Assembly: GCF_020091585.1 (NCBI RefSeq)
Contig: NZ_CP083582.1
Span: 6,768,536 to 6,832,535, forward strand
Length of the DNA: 64,000 nucleotides
Reading direction: 5' to 3'
Source of the DNA: Kovacikia minuta CCNUW1
GTDB taxonomy: Bacteria; Cyanobacteriota; Cyanobacteriia; Leptolyngbyales; Leptolyngbyaceae
The notes beneath the pieces are model-generated. The model did not search any database and was not told the origin of the DNA. It was given only the letters and a program-made list of their open reading frames with translations. A program made the translations under genes and the position numbers. Shown here one piece after another: positions 52,910-61,830 of this stretch. Numbering within the stretch: position 1 is the first letter of the stretch; every line of letters starts with the position of its first letter.

Positions 52910-53311
52910 CTAAACCGGATTGCGCGTCCGTTCTTCAATCTCCTCCAGGGTAGAGAGAACCAGTTGCTTTGCCTGGAGCCTCCACCCGCGACGTTGAATG
53001 AAAATGGCGATCGCGCCACCTGCGATGGTGGCCAAAAAATCCAGGGGTTGCATGGACGAAATCCCCAACAGCAACCCCAACCCGGCAATTCCCCAAAAAG
53101 GCAGTGCCACCGTTTGCCGTTGCTCGCAGAGCAGTTTACTAATGGCATCCGTTGGCATTTCCGCTAACAGTTCTTCCTTAACCTTGCGTTGCTCCGCCAG
53201 GGGCACCGACAAACCAATTTTTTGACGCAATTTTTCAATCTTGCGGGCATCGGTGCTGTATTGGGTTAACTCATCCTCAGCCATTAAAATTAATCGTTCA
53301 AGTTCAGGCAT
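52910..53311 (-). CDS. Conserved hypothetical protein, 133 aa, with two short hydrophobic segments
   Basis: N-terminal helical part MPELERLILMAEDELTQYST, DARKIEKLRQKIGLSVPLAE, then VALPFWGIAGLGLLLGISSM and PLDFLATIAGGAIAIFIQRR as two membrane-like segments, and a helical end QLVLSTLEEIEERTRNPV. No catalytic motif. It could be a small inner- or thylakoid-membrane protein. Convergent with map, 40 bases apart. I do not recognise the family. Confidence 0.68.
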   Translation of the reverse strand: MPELERLILMAEDELTQYSTDARKIEKLRQKIGLSVPLAEQRKVKEELLAEMPTDAISKLLCEQRQTVALPFWGIAGLGLLLGISSMQPLDFLATIAGGAIAIFIQRRGWRLQAKQLVLSTLEEIEERTRNPV

Positions 53312-53439
53312 TGCAAAATTAGTAGGTGATAGGTCGTCAGGTGTCAGGTGATAGGTGTCGGTTAAATTAAGTGAGGGGTGAGGGGCATCATAAAAAAGAT
53401 GATTACACCAGCGCGATTGATGTAGTCATCCTTTTTGAT

Positions 53440-53868
53440 TTAGTTTACATCGCCAAGGTAAATCAGCTTATCGTCGGTTGTTAGCAGTGCTTGAGCGATG
53501 GGGCGAGGATAAAACCGACTGGTTGCGAGTTGATCGAACTCAAGCCATTTCCATCCAATTTGTCCTGGATCAGGATTGGTCGGTGAACTGGAAGTGCGAT
53601 CGCGCTCTACATCGCACTCAAAAATAATTGAAACTCTATGCTGGTCATCGGCAATGAACTCGCGGACAAAGCGCACCTCTCCCACTGTAATATGCAGCCC
53701 GGTTTCCTCCAAAATTTCGCGTCGAACGCAAGTAATTAAGTCTTCTCCATACTGCTGCCCGCCTCCAGGCAAGGTATACCAGATCCCTGCTTCATCTTTG
53801 TACTCTATAACCAGAACCGCATTATGCTTAACAATCAGTGCCCGCGCAGAAATCCGGGGAGTTTTCAT
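53440..53868 (-). CDS. NUDIX hydrolase
   Basis: A 142-residue NUDIX protein starting MKTPRISARALIVKHNAVLV; a longer frame to 54036 contains only repeat-derived sequence. The Nudix box is complete: GGQQYGEDLITCVRREILEE followed by TGL. Substrate: a nucleoside diphosphate derivative, not identified. RBS GGAAG about 7 nt upstream of ATG 53868. The repeats that follow (53945 to 54190) separate it from the rearranged locus. Confidence 0.9.
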   Translation of the reverse strand: MKTPRISARALIVKHNAVLVIEYKDEAGIWYTLPGGGQQYGEDLITCVRREILEETGLHITVGEVRFVREFIADDQHRVSIIFECDVERDRTSSSPTNPDPGQIGWKWLEFDQLATSRFYPRPIAQALLTTDDKLIYLGDVN

Positions 53869-53944
53869 GCCATTCTTCCCTGTGTTTGAACCACAACAGG
53901 GAATAAATACACTCCTTTCCTTACTTTTCCTGGTTTTGAAGGTT

Positions 53945-54190
53945 GGCGGCAAAGATCCCCGACTTCTTGATTGAGACTTGGGGGATGCAGCGGGGTTTGA
54001 TACAGAAGTCGGGAATTTGGGGTGGAGTGGCGGCATAGATCCCCGACTTCTTGGGCTGAATGTTGAGTGCGATTGACTAAGTGTGAACAGAAGTCGGGGA
54101 TCTGATGGGGTGGCGACAAAGATCCCCGACTTCTTAGCTGAAACCCTGGTTAGTAGCTGAATTTAGTGCAGAAGTCGGGGATCTGGTGGT
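53945..54190. repeat. Three tandem palindromic units, family C
   Basis: GATCCCCGACTTCTT and AGAAGTCGGGGATCT alternate three times (53954, 54004, 54038, 54089, 54121, 54170), each pair able to fold into a hairpin. A related fragment lies at 56662-56678. Repeats of this kind are common in cyanobacterial intergenic DNA; here they lie next to a rearranged gene junction. Confidence 0.8.
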
Positions 54191-54198
54191 CAAAATCC

Positions 54199-54516
54199 CT
54201 ACCTCTGTTGCTTCAACCATTCTTCCACACGAGCCATGCTAACGGCATAGTTTTCAGATCCAATTCCGGTAGTCTGGTCTATGTTGCCTCCTGCAACGTG
54301 AACTGCGACAACATAGGGTTGGTCATCAATCCATCCCATGATAGAACTCCCAGAAGCACCGCCTCTCGTGTCACAGTTGTGAATCAGCACTTTGTCGTTT
54401 TGTTCATTCAGGAAACTACACTTTTCATGAAGTCCGGGAGTCAAGCCTTTACCCGCTTTGAATTCACTGTACTTCTCTGGATCGGGGAAATCGCCGGAGT
54501 ATCCAACCAGAAAGAA
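54199..54516 (-). pseudogene. C-terminal fragment of a trypsin-like serine protease
   Basis: On the minus strand a frame reads FLVGYSGDFPDPEKYSEFKA, GLTPGLHEKCSFLNEQNDK, then CDTRGGASGSSIMGWIDDQP, with the catalytic Ser in GGASGSS, and ends at 54199. Only the second half of an S1-type domain is present; the His and Asp of the triad would lie upstream but are missing. In its place the frame changes to the TPR protein at about 54515. The start given here is the estimated junction. Confidence 0.6.
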
Positions 54517-55792
54517 CTTCTTCTACCTGTACTTTAGAAATCTGCGCCTCTGCGCTTTTAACAGTAAATAATCGGCTGCGTTCCGTTTCTCTAGCATTCA
54601 GCTTTTGTTGCAAGGCGATTCCTTCTAGTCGTCGTTCTTCGCTAATGCCTTTGTGGATGTCAGCACGGGATTCGGTGAGGAGTTCGATGAGAGTGCGGGC
54701 GCGGGTGCGATCGGCGGTTTCTAATGCTTCAGCCTCACGCCCCATCTGCATCAATAAATCGATTTTGAACTGGTAGATGGCTTGAAGACTAGAGAAAAAT
54801 GAGGTTCGTAAATCTTTACTGCTAATTTTGTTGCGCAGTTCTCCGATAATACTGGTTGCGGCGTTGATTGCTTTCAATGCTGCCTTTAAATCACCTTGAT
54901 TACGATATTCAAGCGCGATGTTGCTGAGGATCAAAGCTTCTTCTCTACGATAACCTCCTGTACGAAGCAAAGACAGTGCTGCATCGTAGCGATTCAATGC
55001 TTGTTGATGATCTCCGTGAAGAGCATAGCGTCTGCCAATGTTGTTAAGAACGATGGCTTCTCCAAATTGATCTCCTGATGCATGAACCTCCTTTAATAAT
55101 TGTTCGTAGATATTCAACGCATTTTGATAATCTTCTGGAGCATCAAAAAGTGTTTGGACAATTCCATTAACAGCAGAGATTGCTACCTCGTGGTAATCTA
55201 TTTTTCGAGCTAGTTGCAATGCCTCATAAAAAATTCGTGCTGCAAAATCCTTAGCTCCCTTATCAGCGAAAAGTAAGCCTATATTAAGGCGAATTGTCGC
55301 TTCCAGTCGTTGATCAGGGTCTTTCTCCAAAAGCTGTAGCGCCTCATTGTATCTTTCCGATGCTTTCTCTGGTTCTCCTGAGAGATAGTAAACTCTGCCA
55401 ATGCGATTTAGGATTCTAGCTTGTGCTTTTTGATCGCCTAAATCACGAAATAATTCTAGTGCGTTGGTAAAAGAGGTCAAAGCTTGTGCGTTATCTTCTA
55501 AATCGAAATAGTTTTCACCAAGTCTTTCATAAATAAGAGCTTGCTTTTTTCGATCGCCTTCTTCTTCCGCTATGAGCAGTGATACTTGCTTGTTTCCTTT
55601 CTCAGCCATCTGCTTTGTTGTGGCATCTAGCTGTTGTCCAGATAAATTTGGCTGTTGCAATGCTATCGGACTTGCCAATGTCATCTTAGACAGCCCCACT
55701 GCCATCAGCCCACTGGCAACCAGCACCAGACCTTGCCACCCAAACCGGAGCAGCCAGCGGGAAAGAGAGGGGTTGAGGGGTTGAGGGGGCAT
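54464..55792 (-). pseudogene. TPR protein of the TPR-CHAT type, 3' truncated by rearrangement
   Basis: From ATG 55792 the protein starts with an anchor (LLRFGWQGLVLVASGLMAVG) and an array of TPR repeats: YERLGENYFDLEDNAQALTS, NRIGRVYYLSGEPEKASERY, VLNNIGRRYALHGDHQQALN, ALEYRNQGDLKAALKAIN. Then comes TADRTRARTLIELLTESRAD, the linker that in cyanobacterial TPR-CHAT proteins precedes a CHAT caspase-like peptidase domain; here it continues only to about residue 427 before the sequence changes to remnants of the trypsin gene. The start must be downstream of the 56027 antitoxin on the other strand, which excludes the longer frame. About 442 aa remain. Confidence 0.7.
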
Positions 55793-56026
55793 AAGGCGAA
55801 AAGAGGGGTAGATGGAGAGATGACCTGTCAGAGAATCGACTGATTTCTGAAATGCTGTCGCTTGAGCATTTTCCTTTTCTCGCCTATTATCCAGCAAAGA
55901 TACCCAGGGCGCATCAGCGGTTACGGTTTGTGTAACCAATTCAGCTAGGATTCGATTTGGCGGTGTTTCAGTTATGCTGAAACAGAACTCTGTAGACCCG
56001 CAACTCTGGCATTGGGCACCCGCGAC

Positions 56027-56302
56027 ATGGAAAATCAGAACATTTCCACAACCTTCAATCTGCCCAGTGACCTCCTGGCGGCAACGGATCAAGCGGTGCA
56101 GTCCGGCAAAGCAAAGAGTCGGGATGAATTTGTGGCACTCGCCTTGCGCCATGAACTGGCAGCCTTAAAACGGACCGAAATTGATGTGGCTCTGGCAGAA
56201 ATGGCAAGTGACCCAGACTATCAAGCTGAAGTCCTTCAGATGGAATCAGAATTTGCTAACGCCCAATGGGAGGCGAAGGCTTCGATCGGGAGAAGTGTCT
56301 GA
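56027..56302 (+). CDS. Antitoxin of a second toxin-antitoxin pair (ribbon-helix-helix type)
   Basis: A 91-residue protein from ATG 56027: ENQNISTTFNLPSDLLAATD, QAVQSGKAKSRDEFVALALR, HELAALKRTEIDVALAEMAS. The beginning fits an RHH or similar DNA-binding antitoxin. It ends directly before the toxin start (TGA then ATG with no gap), indicating a two-gene module. An upstream start at 56012 adds five residues and is possible. Confidence 0.75.
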   Translation: MENQNISTTFNLPSDLLAATDQAVQSGKAKSRDEFVALALRHELAALKRTEIDVALAEMASDPDYQAEVLQMESEFANAQWEAKASIGRSV

Positions 56303-56660
56303 ATGAACCGGGGAGAAATCTACGATGCGCGTCTCGATCCAACGGAGGGATCTGAACAAGGTGGAATTCGTCCTGTCATTAATTGTCAGCCGTGATGTGA
56401 TTAATGCTTCCAGCCCAGTAGTTCTGGCAGTTCCCTGCACTACCTATCGTCCAGGAAAGCGGATTTACCCAACACAAGTTCTGATTCAATCACCGGATGG
56501 AGGTTTGACTCAGGATTCAATTGCAATGGCAGGTCAGGTCAGGGTGTTGTCCAAGTCCCGCCTTCTCCGTTTGCGAGGTACCCTTTCTGATGGGAGCATC
56601 TCGCAATTGAATCAGGCTCTTTTAATCGCTTTGGATCTGCCAGAACAGGATAATCAGTAA
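56303..56660 (+). pseudogene. MazF-like toxin, frameshifted near 56381
   Basis: ATG 56303 gives MNRGEIYDARLDPTEGSEQG and GIRPVIN, then stops. The conserved continuation, IVSRDVINASSPVVLAVPCT, YRPGKRIYPTQVLIQSPDGG, LTQDSIAMAGQVRVLSKSRL, is in the next frame and ends at 56660. Removing one A from ATTAATTG (56378-56385) restores RPVIIVSRD. The toxin is therefore inactive, or one base is wrong; if it is inactive, the antitoxin is an orphan. Confidence 0.8.
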
Positions 56661-56709
56661 GAAAGTCGGGGATCTGTGGAGTGGTGCGATCTCTGACTAC
56701 ACAAAAAAA

Positions 56710-56734
56710 GTAGGGTGGACATTGCCCACCCTAC
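56710..56734 (-). terminator. Terminator of the rbc operon
   Basis: GTAGGGTGG and CCACCCTAC, 9-bp perfect stem, 7-base loop. On the minus strand it is followed by a run of seven T, 20 bases after the rbcS stop. Confidence 0.9.
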
Positions 56735-56754
56735 CATCCCACGAATGAAAGCGA

Positions 56755-57114
56755 TTAGTAGCGGTAGTTGCTGCCGCCGCTGCTGCCGCTCGTACCAGGC
56801 TTGTGGACAATAAAGCTCATCACCTGGCACTGCTTGATATTGTCAAAGGCAACAATCCGAATGTAGGAATTGCCGTATTCTTGGCGGCACTGCTGCACTT
56901 CATTCAGCACTTCTTGAGGGCTAGAGCAGTTAAACAAAGGTAACTTCCACAATGTCCAGTAGTAGGTTTCTGCATTTGAGTCTTCGTTAAACTCAACCGC
57001 CGGGTGGTAGCCCTGGTCAATGGTGTACTGGATTTGACGAGCGATTTGGGCATCGCTGAGCGGAGGCAGATAGGAAAAAGTCTCGTAACGACGCTCTTTA
57101 GGTAGGGTCTTCAT
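56755..57114 (-). CDS. rbcS: RbcS, RuBisCO small subunit
   Basis: A 119-residue form IB small subunit: [81 protein letters not shown] Gly/Ser-rich tail ([13 protein letters not shown]) ends it. Forms L8S8 with RbcL in the carboxysome. Last gene of rbcL-rbcX-rbcS. Confidence 0.98.
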   Translation of the reverse strand: MKTLPKERRYETFSYLPPLSDAQIARQIQYTIDQGYHPAVEFNEDSNAETYYWTLWKLPLFNCSSPQEVLNEVQQCRQEYGNSYIRIVAFDNIKQCQVMSFIVHKPGTSGSSGGSNYRY

Positions 57115-57173
57115 GATGTCCTCAAAATTACATTGGAGTGATAAGCGTTAGGTGGCAAACTGATACCGATTAA

Positions 57174-57596
57174 CTACCACCGATCGAGTTCGGAGTCAGA
57201 TTCTGGCTCCACTTCGGAGTCGGATTCTACTTCAGGGTGCTGATTGGAAGCCGTCGGATCGATCTGCGTCATGCGTTCTAATTGCTGAGTTCGCTGCTGC
57301 AAATTTGCCTGCTGAATCCCACTGCGAAGCATTTCCGGCAAATAATCAGCAACCTCTTCAGCAATATGCTCGCGCACAGTCAGCAAGCGAAAGGCTAACC
57401 GTTGCTCTTCTTTAAAGAGGGCTGCCAGGTAGGCTTCGCTATCTTGAATACTGACCCGATGAGTAAACTGGCGTAACCAGTAAGCTCGCTTCGGTTCAGT
57501 TTCATCCAACTGGGCAATTACCACCCGCAACGCCTGATAGGTCACGTAACTGACCAGCGTTTTGGTTGTGTCTTTGGCAATCTGCTTGAGATCCAT
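57174..57596 (-). CDS. rbcX: RbcX, RuBisCO assembly chaperone
   Basis: A 140-residue RbcX: DLKQIAKDTTKTLVSYVTYQ, LRVVIAQLDETEPKRAYWLR, SIQDSEAYLAALFKEEQRLA, TVREHIAEEVADYLPEMLRS. It binds the C-terminal tail of RbcL ([12 protein letters not shown] in this genome) to promote assembly of the L8 core. An acidic C-terminal tail (EVESDSEVEPESDSELDRW) follows. Upstream are heptads and rbcL. Confidence 0.96.
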   Translation of the reverse strand: MDLKQIAKDTTKTLVSYVTYQALRVVIAQLDETEPKRAYWLRQFTHRVSIQDSEAYLAALFKEEQRLAFRLLTVREHIAEEVADYLPEMLRSGIQQANLQQRTQQLERMTQIDPTASNQHPEVESDSEVEPESDSELDRW

Positions 57597-57599
57597 AGG

Positions 57600-57748
57600 G
57601 GGAAGGGATGAGGGCGGCGGAATGAGAGATGAAGATGTTGTTTGAAGCCTGGGAGATTTAGAGCCGAGATGAGCATTCTATTTGTCCCCCATCTCCCCTG
57701 TCTCATCCCATTTTTCATCCCCCATCCCCTATCCTTCATCCCTTGTCA
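57600..57748. repeat. Heptad repeats between rbcL and rbcX
   Basis: ccccatc/tcatccc and gggatga units fill most of the 152 bases; located in the transcribed rbc operon, so they are in the mRNA. Confidence 0.8.
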
Positions 57749-59179
57749 TCAGACGGTATCAACAGCCTCAAACTCGAACTTGATTTCCTTCCACAGTTCA
57801 CAAGCAGCAGCTAGTTCAGGACTCCAGCGGCAAGCATCACGGATGATATCGCCACCTTCGCGCATCAGGTCACGACCTTCATTCCGGGCTTGAACGCAAG
57901 CTTCCAGCGCAACCCGGTTTGCCGTTGCACCGGGAGCATTGCCCCAGGGGTGACCCAGCGTCCCACCACCAAATTGCAATACGGAGTCATCGCCAAAGAT
58001 TTCTACGAGGGCAGGCATGTGCCAAACGTGAATACCGCCAGATGCTACTGCCATGACACCGGGCATGGATGCCCAATCTTGGGTAAAGAAAACACCGCGA
58101 GAACGATCCTGCTCGATGTAGTTTTCCCGTAGCAGATCGATGAAACCAAGGGTGATTGCCTTGTCGCCTTCCAGTTTGCCGACCACAGTTCCAGTGTGGA
58201 TGTGGTCACCACCGGACATCCGCAAGCACTTTGCCAGCACCCGGAAGTGAATCCCGTGGTTCTTTTGTCTGTCGATGACAGCGTGCATAGCGCGGTGAAT
58301 GTGGAGCAATAGCCCATTGGCACGGCACCATTTCGCCAGTGAGGTGTTAGCGGTGAAGCCTGCGGTTAAAAAGTCATGCATGATAATGGGCATTTTCAGT
58401 TCTTTGGCAAACTCTGCCCGCTCCAGCATTTCTTCACAGGTGGGAGCAGTCACATTCAGATAGTGACCTTTGATTTCACCGGTTTCTGCCTGGGATTTGT
58501 GAATGGCATCGGCAACAAACAGGAAGCGATCGCGCCAGCGTTGGAATGGTTGCGAGTTGATGTTTTCGTCATCCTTGGTGAAATCTAGACCTCCACGGAG
58601 ACACTCATAAACGGCACGACCGTAGTTCTTCGCAGATAGACCTAGTTTGGGCTTGATGGTGCAGCCCAGCAGAGGACGACCGTACTTGTTAATTTTGTCA
58701 CGCTCAACTTGAATTCCGTGGGGAGGACCTTGGAACGTCTTGAGATAGGCTACGGGAATCCGCAAGTCTTCCAGACGTAGTGCTTTCAGCGCTTTGAACC
58801 CAAATACATTGCCCACTAAAGAAGTCAGCAAGTTGGTGACAGAGCCTTCTTCAAACAAATCGAGAGGATAGGCAATGTAGGCAAAAAACTGGTTATCTTC
58901 ACCAGGAACGGGTTCGATGTCATAGCAACGACCTTTGTAGCGGTCAAGGTCAGTTAAGAGGTCAGTCCAAACAGTGGTCCAGGTACCTGTAGAGGACTCA
59001 GCTGCAACTGCTGCTGCTGCTTCTTCGTAAGGTACTCCAGGTTGTGGCGTAACCCGAAACGCGGCCAGAATGTCCGTGTCTTTGGGCGTGTAGTCTGGAG
59101 TGTAATAGGTTAGCCTGTAATCCTGAACCCCAGCCTTATACCCAGCTTTGGCCTGGGTTTTGGTTTGAGCGTACGACAT
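57749..59179 (-). CDS. rbcL: RbcL, RuBisCO large subunit (form IB)
   Basis: A 476-residue form IB large subunit. The carbamylated Lys lies in [17 protein letters not shown]; other active-site parts are [60 protein letters not shown]. The C-terminal tail [12 protein letters not shown] is the RbcX-binding motif. GGGAG 8 nt before ATG. First gene of the operon; divergent from the sensor kinase with 318 bases between. Confidence 0.99.
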   Translation of the reverse strand: MSYAQTKTQAKAGYKAGVQDYRLTYYTPDYTPKDTDILAAFRVTPQPGVPYEEAAAAVAAESSTGTWTTVWTDLLTDLDRYKGRCYDIEPVPGEDNQFFAYIAYPLDLFEEGSVTNLLTSLVGNVFGFKALKALRLEDLRIPVAYLKTFQGPPHGIQVERDKINKYGRPLLGCTIKPKLGLSAKNYGRAVYECLRGGLDFTKDDENINSQPFQRWRDRFLFVADAIHKSQAETGEIKGHYLNVTAPTCEEMLERAEFAKELKMPIIMHDFLTAGFTANTSLAKWCRANGLLLHIHRAMHAVIDRQKNHGIHFRVLAKCLRMSGGDHIHTGTVVGKLEGDKAITLGFIDLLRENYIEQDRSRGVFFTQDWASMPGVMAVASGGIHVWHMPALVEIFGDDSVLQFGGGTLGHPWGNAPGATANRVALEACVQARNEGRDLMREGGDIIRDACRWSPELAAACELWKEIKFEFEAVDTV

Positions 59180-59497
59180 AATCTCCCTTCCTATCTAACT
59201 TAACTTAGTGCAATTTGGGCGATCGCATTTGCCTGGAATAGCCCGAACAGTGCCTCCGGGCAAATCCTGGAAACTTTATCAAGAACCCTTTTTCAATGGG
59301 AATATAGCTAGGCTGCGCCCCAGGATGAATATTTTACCAGCCTGGGATCAACATTGCTGAGCTGTACTCACTCAGTGCGTATGGTTATGTTCACACAAAT
59401 AGTATCAGCATTCAATAAGCTAAGCTTTAGAGATCCTGTTTAGTTAAATAAACTAAAATTATGTTTTTAGTAGCCAAATGTGATTTTGTAAACAATC
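59180..59497. other. Divergent promoter region of rbcL and the sensor kinase
   Basis: AT-rich unique sequence without repeats. It contains a possible palindrome at about 59380-59400 and must hold the rbcL promoter and 5' leader; I cannot place -35/-10 boxes or regulator sites confidently. Confidence 0.45.
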
Positions 59498-60955
59498 TTG
59501 TTCCAAACTACCCGCCGTCAACTTGCCCTCTGGTACACCACCGTTACAGCAGTGCTGCTGCTGCTGTTTGCCACTGGATTCTACTGGTATGTACGCGATA
59601 CTTTAATTGAGCGGATTGATGACACATTGAACCATGTCGTAGAAGTCGTCGGGCGATCGCTGGTGATTGAACCCGTCAACCTTCATTCTGAGGGTGGCCC
59701 TTTGCGGGTCAATGTGGAAGCAAGCTTTCGAGACAATGCCGCTACAGACGAAGATGATCATATTGACCTGGAATGGTTCAGTTCAACTGGAGAACTGCTC
59801 TGGTCTACCTTTGCCGAGCCGCTTGCGTTGCCACTGCATCCAAACAGTGATGGAGAAACCGTCCAGGTGTTTAGGAAGGCAGAGGGCAGAGGGCAAAGGG
59901 TAAAAGGGCAGGAGATAGGGAACGGGGGACAGGGGACAGGGGGAGATGCATCCATTACCCATTACCCGTCAGCTATTTCCCAAACTCAGAATTCTAACAG
60001 TCAACATTCAGAACGAACTCAAAACCCTTCTTCCTCTGATCCGCTGATCTTGCGGCAGGTGACGCATCGCATCGAAATTGGGCGTCAGGTGCTGGGTTAC
60101 TTGCGCGTTAGTCATCCCTGGTTTGAAGTGACTAAGCCAACCCGTCAGTTGGTTTTTGACCTGCTGTTGTGGACTGCATTAATTGTGGCAGCAGTGGGGG
60201 CGATCGGCTGGTTCCTTTCAGGGCTGGCAATGGAGCCGGTACGGGAGTCCTATCAACGGCTCAAACAATTTACTGCTGATGCTTCCCACGAGCTACGGAG
60301 TCCGATTGCAATTATCCAGACCAACGTGCAGGTTGCCTTAGCTGATCCCGATCCGCAGCCCCAAACCCAAGCACACCACCTGCGGGTAGTAGAACGCCTG
60401 ACTCGACGACTGGGGCGGCTAGTGGATGACCTACTCTTCCTGGCCAGACAGGACAGCAGTATGGTGCAGTTGCAATACACCTCAGTGGCCCTGGATGAAC
60501 TGCTCAAGGAAGTGATTGAAGAACAGCAAATTCCTGCAAAGGAAAAAGAAATTCATCTGACGTTAGATCTGGTGGAACCGTCTACCCATACTCTTCAGGG
60601 CGATCGGGATCAACTGGCTCGCCTGATGACGAATCTAGTCGGTAATGCCGTCAAGTACACCCCCGTTGGAGGGCAGGTTGAGGTTGAGCTACAGAGACTT
60701 GGACGCCAGGGAACTGCCTCGCTTCAGATTGTTGTCAGAGACACAGGAATTGGAATTCCACCCGAAGCGTTGCCCCATTTGTTCGATCGGTTTTACCGGG
60801 TTGATCCTTCCCGTAGCCAAAACGCAGCAACGGGATCAGGTTTGGGGTTAGCGATCGCCCAGGCGATCGTCGAAAACCACCACGGCACCATCCACATCGA
60901 CAGCACTCCCAATCAGGGCACAACGGTCACTGTTACCCTGCCCCAACGAAGCTAA
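59498..60955 (+). CDS. Sensor histidine kinase with a repeat-derived periplasmic insertion
   Basis: A 485-residue membrane kinase. N-terminal membrane segment (TVTAVLLLLFATGFYWYV), periplasmic sensor region from about 35 to 220, second membrane segment (LLLWTALIVAAVGAIGWFL), HAMP-like stretch, then H-box DASHELRSPI (His264), N-box LMTNLVGNAVKYTP, G1 VRDTGIGIP, F-box DRFYRVD, and G2 GSGLGLAIAQAI. Residues 126-181 of the sensor region are translated heptad repeats (59873-60045) with KAEGRGQR as in the HddC-GmhB linker. The start is TTG 59498. No response regulator is next to it. The sensor function may still tolerate the insertion as a loop. Confidence 0.92.
   Translation: MFQTTRRQLALWYTTVTAVLLLLFATGFYWYVRDTLIERIDDTLNHVVEVVGRSLVIEPVNLHSEGGPLRVNVEASFRDNAATDEDDHIDLEWFSSTGELLWSTFAEPLALPLHPNSDGETVQVFRKAEGRGQRVKGQEIGNGGQGTGGDASITHYPSAISQTQNSNSQHSERTQNPSSSDPLILRQVTHRIEIGRQVLGYLRVSHPWFEVTKPTRQLVFDLLLWTALIVAAVGAIGWFLSGLAMEPVRESYQRLKQFTADASHELRSPIAIIQTNVQVALADPDPQPQTQAHHLRVVERLTRRLGRLVDDLLFLARQDSSMVQLQYTSVALDELLKEVIEEQQIPAKEKEIHLTLDLVEPSTHTLQGDRDQLARLMTNLVGNAVKYTPVGGQVEVELQRLGRQGTASLQIVVRDTGIGIPPEALPHLFDRFYRVDPSRSQNAATGSGLGLAIAQAIVENHHGTIHIDSTPNQGTTVTVTLPQRS
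59873..60045. repeat. Heptad repeats inside the sensor kinase gene
   Basis: gcagagg units (59878-59899), aaagggt/acagggg units (59900-59942), ttaccca units (59955-59970) and ttctgag-like units; in frame with the kinase. Confidence 0.8.
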
Positions 60956-60957
60956 GG

Positions 60958-61050
60958 AGGGAGAATTAGAAATTAGGAATTAGGTTGTTGGTCAGTAGCT
61001 GTTGGGCGCTGATGACTGACACCTGACACCTAACACCCGACACCTGACAC
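60958..61050. repeat. Heptad repeats between the kinase and the hydrolase
   Basis: taggaatt units and then about six tandem acacctg/acaccta heptads (61012-61050), directly after the hydrolase stop codon on the minus strand. Confidence 0.75.
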
Positions 61051-61830
61051 CTAACAAAAGCCTTGCTGCTTCAAAATTTCATAGAGATTAACATCCGACT
61101 CCAACAAACAGGCATGCCCACTGTTTGGCAACACGACCATCTTGGCTTTAGGGATCTGTTTAACCAAGCGGAGAACCTCATCCAGGGAGGGCAGCAGGCG
61201 ATCGCGGGCACTGGCAAGGAGCAAGGTTGGTTGGTTGAGTTGGCGCAGTTGAGCATTAGAAAAGGTGAACTCACTTAAAAGTGATAACCGCCACAGGGTT
61301 GTTTCCTGCGGAACCGATTGCACCGCTTGCCAGAAGGCCTGGCGATCGTCTGCTGAGATTTGCTCCATATTTCCCAACAGTGGCATCAGGGCTTCCGAGG
61401 TCAATCGAAAAAATGGTTCGGGTAACCAGCGACCAACCTGTGCTCCCCAGGCAATCCACGGTCTGCTGCTGAAGGATGAAGCAGGATTAATCAGTATCAT
61501 TCGATCAAATAGGTGGGGTGCAGCGAGGGCTACCTTCAGCGCCAAACATCCCCCAAACGACTCACCACACAGGTAAACCAGGCGCTTAGGCGATTTAGCG
61601 ATCTCAGTTTCAATCAACGCCACCACCTGTGCCGTCAAGATCTCCCATCTATTCAAGTCATTAGCGGGGATCGCTAGACAGCGGACATCAAATGCCATTT
61701 CCAGTCCAGCAGTTTGGACTCTAAGAAGCTGACCAGTTCCATCCATTCCTGAAAAAAATATAAACAGCGGGTAATCCAGCTGTAGCTTTCGGGGGGTTAG
61801 GAAACAAAGACTTCCAGGAATCTCAGCCAT
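61051..61830 (-). CDS. Alpha/beta hydrolase
   Basis: A 259-residue alpha/beta hydrolase. Oxyanion region FIFFSGMDGTGQLL, nucleophile elbow CGESFGGCLAL with Ser93, acid in LLASARDRLLPSLDEV and His in PNSGHACLLESDV. Similar proteins include the hydrolase domain of phytyl or fatty-acyl ester synthases, because of the GMDGTG opening, but a specific role is not provable here. It is a single gene convergent with the sensor kinase. Confidence 0.88.
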   Translation of the reverse strand: MAEIPGSLCFLTPRKLQLDYPLFIFFSGMDGTGQLLRVQTAGLEMAFDVRCLAIPANDLNRWEILTAQVVALIETEIAKSPKRLVYLCGESFGGCLALKVALAAPHLFDRMILINPASSFSSRPWIAWGAQVGRWLPEPFFRLTSEALMPLLGNMEQISADDRQAFWQAVQSVPQETTLWRLSLLSEFTFSNAQLRQLNQPTLLLASARDRLLPSLDEVLRLVKQIPKAKMVVLPNSGHACLLESDVNLYEILKQQGFC

